From contig DCFR01000053.1 in NCBI GenBank assembly GCA_002319815.1, positions 1 to 10,701 of the forward strand: 10,701 bases of DNA, in the 5' to 3' direction. The notes under the pieces are model-generated. The model had not been told where the DNA came from. It did no database searches and was given only the letters and a program-made list of their open reading frames with translations. This DNA comes from Megamonas sp. UBA1799 (GTDB lineage: Bacteria; Bacillota; Negativicutes; Selenomonadales; Selenomonadaceae). Below, piece after piece: positions 6,085 to 10,701 of the stretch. Each line of letters starts with the position of its first letter. The stretch's first letter is position 1. The position numbers and the translations under genes were made by a program.

Positions 6085-7026
6085 ATGCCAATCAAAATTC
6101 CTAACAATCTTCCGGCGTCGCAGGTGCTGGAGGAAGAAAACATCTTTGTAATGGATGCTGACCGTGCCTACGGGCAGGATATCCGTCCGCTGAAACTGCT
6201 GATTCTGAATCTCATGCCGGTAAAATCGGTGACCGAAACGCAGCTGCTGCGTTTGCTGGGCAATTCTCCGCTGCAGGTGGAAGTTGACTTTATCTACACG
6301 GAATCGTATTTGCCGCAGCATACTTCGCAGGAATATCTGACGGAGTTTTATGGTACATTTGCCGAAGTCCGGCACAAGAAATATGATGGACTGATTATCA
6401 CCGGCGCTCCGGTGGAGCAGATGCCGTTTGAGGAAGTTGCTTATTGGGATGAAGTCTGCGAAATCATGGAATGGAGCAAAACGCATGCTTACTCGACATT
6501 CCATATTTGCTGGGGTGCACAGGCGGGGCTTTACTATCATTACGGCATCAAAAAATACGATGTGGTGCCCAAGGTATTTGGCGTCTTTGAACATCATCTT
6601 TGTGTGGAGCATGAAAAACTTTTCCGGGGATTTGATGATGTGTTTTATGTGCCGCATTCGCGGCATACCGAAGTGCGGCGGGCGGATATCGAACGGGTGC
6701 CCGAGCTTACGATCATGGCGGAAGCCGAGGCGCCGGCCGGCGTTTACTGTGTGGCCAATCTGGTCCGGCGGCAGTTTTTTATTACCGGGCACGCCGAATA
6801 TGACCCGATGACCTTAAAGGGGGAGTATGATCGGGATATCAAGGCGGGCATGGATATTGCAGTTCCCTGTCATTACTACCCCGGCAATGATCCGACGCAG
6901 CTGCCGGTTGTCCGGTGGCGGTCCGTGGCCAATCTTTTGTTTGCAAACTGGCTTAATTATTATGTATATCAGGAGACGCCGTATGAACTTGATCAGCTGC
7001 ATACGCCGGAGGGCGATGACAATTAA
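6085..7026 (+). CDS. metA: homoserine O-acyltransferase MetA, predicted acetyl-CoA specific
   Basis: MetA activates homoserine at its hydroxyl group, the first dedicated step of methionine synthesis, in the cytosol. The start is the ATG at 6085, eight bases after AAAGGGG. An in-frame ATG at 6001 lies inside the riboswitch and is not used. The 313-aa protein has the MetA catalytic set: C142 in HICWGAQAGLYYHYGI, H236 and E238 in ITGHAEYDP. Residue 111 is glutamate (GAPVEQ). In characterised MetA enzymes Glu at this position narrows the acyl pocket for acetyl-CoA, while Gly as in the E. coli enzyme allows succinyl-CoA. This copy is therefore predicted to be a homoserine O-acetyltransferase despite the common succinyltransferase label. 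It is preceded by its own promoter and SAM-I riboswitch and is monocistronic as far as seen. Confidence 0.96.
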   Translation: MPIKIPNNLPASQVLEEENIFVMDADRAYGQDIRPLKLLILNLMPVKSVTETQLLRLLGNSPLQVEVDFIYTESYLPQHTSQEYLTEFYGTFAEVRHKKYDGLIITGAPVEQMPFEEVAYWDEVCEIMEWSKTHAYSTFHICWGAQAGLYYHYGIKKYDVVPKVFGVFEHHLCVEHEKLFRGFDDVFYVPHSRHTEVRRADIERVPELTIMAEAEAPAGVYCVANLVRRQFFITGHAEYDPMTLKGEYDRDIKAGMDIAVPCHYYPGNDPTQLPVVRWRSVANLLFANWLNYYVYQETPYELDQLHTPEGDDN

Positions 7027-7082
7027 TAGTATCTGTTCCGGCAGCTTCCTTTTTTCAATATTTTCTGATACCAGGTCATAGC

Positions 7083-7112
7083 TTGTCAGTATTTTTTCAG
7101 CTGGGATTTATA
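7083..7112 (+). promoter_or_regulatory. possible promoter before the 207-aa exported protein
   Basis: TTGTCA (7083-7088) is followed after 18 bases by TTTATA (7107-7112); TATACT at 7111-7116 is an alternative -10 box without a well-spaced partner. The metA-to-7141 gap has no convincing hairpin terminator. Confidence 0.35.
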
Positions 7113-7140
7113 TACTAGATAAACAGCAGGGGGGATGCAA

Positions 7141-7764
7141 ATGAAACGATGGATTGCCGGCTTGACGCTGGCGATAGCTCTGGGGCTGGGAATGCCGGCT
7201 GTCATGGCCAAGGCGGTGCCGGTACCGGAAACAGTTTACCAATGGGTCCAGTCATCACCACGGATGAATTACTATTTTAACAAGCAGCAGATTTGTTTTG
7301 CTGTCGACGACGATGGCTTTATTGACCTCAATACCCTGATCGTGCCGACGGTACGCACCTATGATTCTATTAAAATTCAGGATGTACTGGACAAACGCCG
7401 CTGGCGGATGGAATCAACGGATGGCTTTGATGATCTGGCCGGCGAGGCTGATTATTTACAGTTTAATCTGGCGCTGCAGACGGTGGATGTTACGCAGGTG
7501 GATTTGCTGGATTCCGGGCTGGCAACCTTGTCGTCATCCTCTCCCGCCCAGGTGATTCAGGTAGCTAAATTACCGCCGAAGAGTTTGGATAGTGTATTTT
7601 ATCATGCGGTGCTGGATTATGCGAAACAGCATCAGGATGAAATCATCACCCATACAAAGGGGCAGCTGAAAGCCGCTGATCAGAAACGGCTGGCAGCGGA
7701 AAAGAAAGCGGCGGAAAAGGCGGCTCGCGATCAAGCGAAAAATGATAAAAAACAGCATAAATAA
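7141..7764 (+). CDS. exported hypothetical protein with a basic Lys/Ala C-terminal tail
   Basis: I do not recognise a named family. I start it at the ATG at 7141: the AGGGGGG site (7128-7134) directly abuts an earlier in-frame ATG at 7135 but lies six bases before 7141. The 207-aa product has a Sec signal peptide (MKRW, hydrophobic core to about 20, cleavage near VMA or AKA at 23-25) and no lipobox. The middle part (about 30-170) looks like a mixed alpha/beta domain ending in KSLDSVFYHAVLDYAKQ. That ending resembles the QSFDEPFYDAIVDAVF end of domain 1 in the 4224-5129 product, so the two may be distant relatives. From about 172 the tail is strongly charged and helical, rich in Lys, Ala and Glu, which could bind anionic surface polymer. 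It ends at a strong bidirectional terminator. Confidence 0.8.
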   Translation: MKRWIAGLTLAIALGLGMPAVMAKAVPVPETVYQWVQSSPRMNYYFNKQQICFAVDDDGFIDLNTLIVPTVRTYDSIKIQDVLDKRRWRMESTDGFDDLAGEADYLQFNLALQTVDVTQVDLLDSGLATLSSSSPAQVIQVAKLPPKSLDSVFYHAVLDYAKQHQDEIITHTKGQLKAADQKRLAAEKKAAEKAARDQAKNDKKQHK

Positions 7765-7779
7765 TAGGATAGAAAATAA

Positions 7780-7813
7780 AACCGGATGCGGTCGTTAAGA
7801 CCGGCATCCGGTT
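7780..7813. terminator. bidirectional intrinsic terminator between convergent genes
   Basis: AACCGGATGC plus GGTC (7780-7793) pair with GACC (7799-7802) and GCATCCGGTT (7804-7813), a 14-bp stem with one bulged G and a GTTAA loop. On the minus strand TTTTATTTTCT follows, a good U-tract for the symporter gene. On the plus strand the run is weaker (ATATTTTA). Confidence 0.9.
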
Positions 7814-7836
7814 GCATATTTTACCAGGAAGAAAGT

Positions 7837-9213
7837 TTATAGTTCTTTGACCGGAACATCTTCCTCATCTTCCTCGTGACGATGCTCCATATAGAGTTTG
7901 GTTTCGGCGACGATGACGCCGGCCAAGGCAATGAGGGCGATGAGATTCGGGATCGCCATAAGCCCGTTTACGATATCGGCAAGAATCCAGATGGCTTCCA
8001 GCTTCAGGAACGCGCCGGAAGCGACGAGGACGATGAAGATCAGCCGATAAGGCAGGACGCCTTTGGTGCCGAAAAGATAGATGCAGGCGCGTTCGCCGTA
8101 ATAGTTCCAGCCCAGAATGGTCGTGAAAGCAAAAAGCACCAGCGAAATGGTGAGCACCTGCCCGCCGATGGCGCCGAATACACTGCTGAATGCGTCCGTG
8201 GTCATCATGGCACCGGCTGATGTCCCCGACCAGGCTCCGGTGAGAACCAGAGACAGTCCGGTCATGGAGCAGATGATGATCGTGTCAATAAATGTGCCGG
8301 TCATGGAAATGAGACCCTGCTCCGCCGGCCATTTTGTTTTGGCAGCGGCTGCGGCAATCGGAGCCGAGCCGAGACCGGATTCGTTGGAAAATACGCCGCG
8401 GGCGATGCCGTTCTGCATCGCCATCATCATCGTAGAACCGGCAAAACCACCCACGGCTGCTTCACCGGTAAAAGCATCCTGGATGATGAGCGCAACCGCA
8501 TCCGGGACCGCGGACAGATGGGTGAAAATGAGTCCGGTGCAGATAACTACATAAAGAACGGCCATAAAAGGCACGATGGCTTCGGATACCCGCGAGATGC
8601 TTTGCAGACCGCCAAGCGTGATGGCGGCAATCAATACCGTGATCGCGGCATCGGTGGCGAATCGCGGCACGCCAAAGGCGATGTTCACGCTGTCGACGAT
8701 GGCGTTGACTTGTGGGAACGTGCCAATGCCGAACCAGGCAACCAGAATGGCCGCAAAAGCGAAGAAAGCAGCCAGCGGGCGGTATTTTTCGCCTATGCCG
8801 TTGCGGATGTAGAACATCGGGCCGCCGGCGATTTCGCCTTTGGCATCGACAGACCGGAATTTGACGGCGAGCAGGCCTTCCGAGTATTTCGTGGCCATGC
8901 CGAAAAAGGCGGCTACCCACATCCAGAAGAGAGCACCCGGACCGCCGACCTTGACCGCCGTAGCGACGCCGACAATGTTGCCGGTGCCGACCGTAGCCGC
9001 CAGCGCTACGCAGAGCGCCTTGAAGCTGGACACATCGCCCTCGCCTTTGTTCTTGGCCTTAAAAATGAGTTTCAGAGCCAGCGGCAGCCGGAATACCTGC
9101 AGCAGTCCCAGCCGGATCGTCAGGTAGATACCGGTGCCGACCAACAAGGTAATCAGCGGGGGACCCCACATAAAGGAGTCAATACTGTTTAATAGGGGAA
9201 TAAGATTTTCCAT
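7837..9213 (-). CDS. AGCS-family sodium:alanine/glycine symporter
   Basis: This 458-aa inner-membrane protein belongs to the alanine or glycine:cation symporter family (AGCS, LeuT-like fold), which imports small neutral amino acids with Na+ or H+. Family signatures seen: ALAATVGTGNIVGVATAV (70-87), GGPGALFWMWVAAFFGMATKYSE (90-112), EIAGGPMFYIRNGIG (127-141), the hallmark ARGVFSNESGLGSAPIAAAAA (271-291), and GWNYYGERACIYLFG (368-382). About ten to eleven membrane segments are expected. The tail is highly acidic (HEEDEEDVP, about 446-454). The ATG is preceded by GAGGAGG (9227-9221) at seven bases. Upstream is an unusual leader with inverted repeats; downstream is the shared terminator. The substrate (alanine, glycine or another) cannot be decided from sequence. 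Confidence 0.95.
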   Translation of the reverse strand: MENLIPLLNSIDSFMWGPPLITLLVGTGIYLTIRLGLLQVFRLPLALKLIFKAKNKGEGDVSSFKALCVALAATVGTGNIVGVATAVKVGGPGALFWMWVAAFFGMATKYSEGLLAVKFRSVDAKGEIAGGPMFYIRNGIGEKYRPLAAFFAFAAILVAWFGIGTFPQVNAIVDSVNIAFGVPRFATDAAITVLIAAITLGGLQSISRVSEAIVPFMAVLYVVICTGLIFTHLSAVPDAVALIIQDAFTGEAAVGGFAGSTMMMAMQNGIARGVFSNESGLGSAPIAAAAAKTKWPAEQGLISMTGTFIDTIIICSMTGLSLVLTGAWSGTSAGAMMTTDAFSSVFGAIGGQVLTISLVLFAFTTILGWNYYGERACIYLFGTKGVLPYRLIFIVLVASGAFLKLEAIWILADIVNGLMAIPNLIALIALAGVIVAETKLYMEHRHEEDEEDVPVKEL

Positions 9214-9230
9214 AATAAGTCCTCCTCAAA

Positions 9231-9267
9231 ATTTCTCTGTCCACGAGACAAAGGTGTACAGAGAAAT
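9231..9267 (-). promoter_or_regulatory. leader hairpin before the symporter ribosome binding site
   Basis: ATTTCTCTGT (9231-9240) and ACAGAGAAAT (9258-9267) are a perfect 10-bp inverted repeat with a 17-base loop. On the minus-strand transcript this hairpin would start a few bases after the predicted transcription start and end three bases before the GAGGAGG site, a place where it could affect translation or mRNA stability. Confidence 0.6.
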
Positions 9268-9312
9268 AATATGGTATTAATAATAGCATATTTATTAAGT
9301 CTTGTCTCGTGG
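9241..9312. repeat. 11-bp inverted repeat spanning the symporter promoter
   Basis: CCACGAGACAA (9241-9251) is repeated exactly in inverse orientation as TTGTCTCGTGG (9302-9312), centres 61 bp apart. The distal arm covers the -35 box and the proximal arm lies in the loop of the leader hairpin. A pair of operator sites is the simplest reading; inference. Confidence 0.6.
9280..9308 (-). promoter_or_regulatory. promoter of the symporter gene
   Basis: On the minus strand TG-C-TATTAT (9288-9280) forms an extended -10 element. GAGACA (9308-9303), four of six matches to TTGACA, lies exactly 17 bases upstream. The predicted start is near 9273. Confidence 0.5.
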
Positions 9313-9345
9313 TTTTTTAATTTTTTTACGCTTTTTTGTCTTTTT
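9313..9345 (-). promoter_or_regulatory. phased A-tracts upstream of the symporter promoter
   Basis: Four runs of five to seven A (minus strand) at 9313-9318, 9321-9327, 9332-9337 and 9341-9345 have centres about 8.5 to 10.5 bp apart, directly upstream of the -35 box. This is the expected form of a curved UP element. Confidence 0.5.
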
Positions 9346-9438
9346 ACAATAGAATTTTATCCATAAATTGCTTTTGACCGGATTTTTGGGGGAAAAGTGT
9401 CGGAAAAACAAGGAAAATCATTGCTGCTAAATGCACAT

Positions 9439-9469
9439 AAAAAAAGTGCCAGGCAATTGAATGCCTGGC
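9439..9469 (-). terminator. intrinsic terminator on the minus strand
   Basis: GCCAGGCA (9448-9455) and TGCCTGGC (9462-9469) form a perfect 8-bp stem with a six-base loop. On the minus strand AC and then seven T follow (9445-9439). There is no T run on the plus strand, so it acts in the minus direction only. Confidence 0.85.
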
Positions 9470-9514
9470 CAAATAAAAAAATAAGTGCTTTTGAGTAAGT
9501 TGATTTCTCAACTC
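9439..9514 (-). ncRNA. candidate small RNA of about 75 nt
   Basis: A consensus promoter ends just upstream and an intrinsic terminator closes the unit, with no reading frame or ribosome binding site between. The RNA would begin with AGTTGA (9513-9508), a GAAA tetraloop (9507-9504) and TCAACT (9503-9498), then an A/U-rich single-stranded linker with UAUUUUUUUAUU character, then the terminator hairpin. This is the architecture of a compact regulatory RNA. The alternative is that it is the early-terminated leader of the symporter transcript, whose start codon lies about 300 bases downstream on the same strand. Confidence 0.55.
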
Positions 9515-9520
9515 GGGTTC

Positions 9521-9549
9521 ATTATACCGAAAGAAATATCTTTTGTCCA
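9521..9549 (-). promoter_or_regulatory. near-consensus promoter of the candidate small RNA
   Basis: On the minus strand TGGACA (9549-9544) is separated by exactly 17 bases from a perfect TATAAT (9526-9521). Predicted start near 9514. Confidence 0.8.
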
Positions 9550-9553
9550 GTGA

Positions 9554-9606
9554 AATTTGACCTATAAACAAGAAAAATATGTTGTTTTAGAATTTGGCCT
9601 AAAAAC
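9554..9606. repeat. pair of 16-bp direct repeats between divergent promoters
   Basis: AATTTGACCTATAAAC (9554-9569) and AATTTGGCCTAAAAAC (9591-9606) match at 14 of 16 positions and start 37 bp apart. They lie between the small-RNA promoter and the start of the last gene, where operator sites would be expected. Confidence 0.5.
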
Positions 9607-9609
9607 TGA

Positions 9610-9639
9610 GGCGAAAGTCAGGTATAAAATACCATCGCC
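9610..9639 (+). promoter_or_regulatory. nested dyad around a TATAAA -10 box
   Basis: GGTAT-AAA-ATACC (9621-9633) is nested inside GGCGA (9610-9614) and TCGCC (9635-9639). TATAAA (9623-9628) is the best -10 candidate for the downstream gene; no good -35 box is seen, as if an activator were needed. The dyad may be its operator. Confidence 0.4.
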
Positions 9640-9722
9640 GGATTTATTAAAGGAGGAATTTCTTGAACTGTGGCGAATATGCACCATTAGAGATAGGGAA
9701 ACTAAGGGAGGTTATTCATGAA

Positions 9723-10646
9723 ATGAGAATGCAAAAATTTTTTAGCATACTGCTGAGTGCAGTCTTTTTGGTTTCAACGGTTGGGACGGCCGCTGCAGCG
9801 GTGCCGGATTCCATGCCGTCGAAGCTGGCGGCTGTTGAGCAGGCGGCGTATGGAACAGAACAGACGGGAGCGCTTATGGATCGGGTCAATCATCTCGAAC
9901 GCGATTTTGAGGGCGCGCATCCGAATGACAGTGTGATGACGCGGGTGAACAGCTTGTATGCCACGATGTTTGACAATACAAATGGGCCGTCTTTGTTGAC
10001 CCAGATGAATGCGATCGAGTATGCGATTACCCGTGAGGTCAGCATGAAGTCGATTCAGGACCGGGTCACGGCGATGGAAACGACGATGCAGGGCAAGCCG
10101 TCGGAGGGAACCTATAAGGCCCGCATCGACAAGCTGGCCGGTTATGCTTTTGGCTCGAATCCGATTCCGCTCACGCAGTATTCGGTCCCGGCCAACACGC
10201 TGGTCCGCATTAAATTGGTGACTCCGGTCAACGCCAAGAAGATGAAGGTCGGAGACGCTATTGAATATCAGGCGTCGGAAGATGTCGTTGAAAACGGTTT
10301 GCTGCTTTTTGCCAAAGGGGCTCCGGGGTTTGGCAAAGTGACCAAGGTGGTGCAGGCGCGCAATTTTGGCCGGGATGCTGAAGTAGATATTGATTTTCAG
10401 ACTTTGAAGGCGGTTGATGGCACCAATGTCGATATGTTTTTAGGACCGGAAGCCAAGAAGCAGATGGAAACCATGGCGATGGCGGCAGGCGCCAGTATTG
10501 CCGGCATGGTTGTTCTCGGGCCGATCGGTATTGTTGCCGGAGCTTTTGTGAACGGCAAAAATGTGGATCTGCCGGCGGGGACGGAGCTTTATATCCAAAC
10601 CAAAGCTGAGACGCCGCTTTATGGTCTGACGGTCAGTACAAAATAG
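9723..10646 (+). CDS. exported protein with six 20-residue repeats and a beta-rich C-terminal domain
   Basis: No named family is recognised. With the ATG at 9723 the product is 307 aa. A signal peptide spans 1-26 (MRMQKFF, hydrophobic core, GTAAAA cleavage area). Residues 30-149 are six repeats of exactly 20 residues, aligned at 30, 50, 70, 90, 110 and 130, with basic or Gln at position 5, Val/Leu/Met/Ile at 6 and a hydrophobic residue at 9; they are likely helical. Residues about 155-240 form a beta-rich domain (VPANTLVRIKLVTPV...AKGAPGFGKVTKV). A glycine-rich hydrophobic segment (255-275) and LPAGTELYIQT follow. It is probably a cell-envelope protein. The start is uncertain: a TTG at 9663 with a perfect AAAGGAGG site would add 20 residues before the signal peptide, while the second site AAGGGAGG (9703-9710) best fits an ATG-AAA-TGA mini-frame at 9718 that overlaps this ATG. 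Confidence 0.8.
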   Translation: MRMQKFFSILLSAVFLVSTVGTAAAAVPDSMPSKLAAVEQAAYGTEQTGALMDRVNHLERDFEGAHPNDSVMTRVNSLYATMFDNTNGPSLLTQMNAIEYAITREVSMKSIQDRVTAMETTMQGKPSEGTYKARIDKLAGYAFGSNPIPLTQYSVPANTLVRIKLVTPVNAKKMKVGDAIEYQASEDVVENGLLLFAKGAPGFGKVTKVVQARNFGRDAEVDIDFQTLKAVDGTNVDMFLGPEAKKQMETMAMAAGASIAGMVVLGPIGIVAGAFVNGKNVDLPAGTELYIQTKAETPLYGLTVSTK

Positions 10647-10680
10647 CCGTTGCAAATAAAAAGAGAGCGCCGGGGGCGGA

Positions 10681-10699
10681 GGCTGCTGAAAAAGCAGTT
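10681..10699 (+). other. small hairpin at the window edge
   Basis: CTGCT-gaaaa-AGCAG (10683-10697), extendable by two G-U pairs, lies about 35 bp after the last stop codon. It could be the start of a terminator, but the sequence ends before any T run can be judged. Confidence 0.25.
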
Positions 10700-10701
10700 C
10701 A

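Noticed and set aside
8117..9192. Plus-strand frames of up to 224 aa opposite the symporter gene
   Set aside because: Their composition is that of antisense translation of a membrane protein gene, and there is no ribosome binding site or promoter.
9241..9312. 72-bp miniature transposable element with 11-bp terminal inverted repeats
   Set aside because: No flanking target-site duplication is visible and the arms coincide with promoter and leader positions, so operator sites fit better.
9344..9571. 75-aa open frame on the minus strand
   Set aside because: It runs across a consensus promoter and a complete intrinsic terminator, has no good ribosome binding site and shows no family features.

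Overview
The window looks like a chromosomal stretch of an anaerobic, hydrogen-metabolising Firmicute with an outer membrane, most likely a member of the Negativicutes. The reasons are [FeFe]-hydrogenase maturation genes with a TM1266-type regulator, an S-box (SAM-I) riboswitch before metA, strong AGGAGG-type ribosome binding sites, moderate GC content, and several exported proteins of a style I associate with that class. The genus cannot be fixed from the sequence. I see no prophage, insertion sequence, CRISPR array, tRNA or rRNA.

Layout. 1-300 is a 126-bp tandem repeat (2.4 copies) built around two small palindromes. 400-960 (minus) is an unrecognised 186-aa protein with its own good promoter, divergent from the next operon. 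1043-4126 is the hydrogenase maturation operon: a structured leader of about 150 nt with mutually exclusive hairpins and an intrinsic terminator, then a TM1266-family regulator, hydG and hydF. 4224-5129 is an exported two-domain protein, followed closely by a hemolysin III/TrhA-type membrane protein (5169-5861). The -35 box of the next promoter overlaps the trhA stop codon. That promoter drives a complete SAM-I riboswitch (5907-6007) with a readable antiterminator/terminator switch, then metA (6085-7026), whose Glu111 predicts acetyl-CoA rather than succinyl-CoA as donor. 7141-7764 is a second exported protein. It ends at a bidirectional terminator shared with a convergent AGCS-family sodium:amino-acid symporter gene (7837-9213, minus).

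The 450-bp region 9214-9662 is dense in regulatory signals: a symporter promoter with interleaved inverted repeats and phased A-tracts, a likely small RNA on the minus strand (consensus promoter, GAAA-tetraloop hairpin, intrinsic terminator), a pair of 16-bp direct repeats, and a nested dyad around a -10 box. The last gene (9723-10646) encodes an exported protein with six exact 20-residue repeats, a beta-rich domain and a glycine-rich hydrophobic stretch.

The most promising undescribed items are the hydrogenase-operon leader RNA and the minus-strand small RNA near 9440-9514. HydG and HydF work together: HydG makes the CO/CN-bearing iron synthon from tyrosine, and HydF is the scaffold that assembles and delivers the H-cluster precursor. 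The third maturase, HydE, and the hydrogenase itself lie outside the window.
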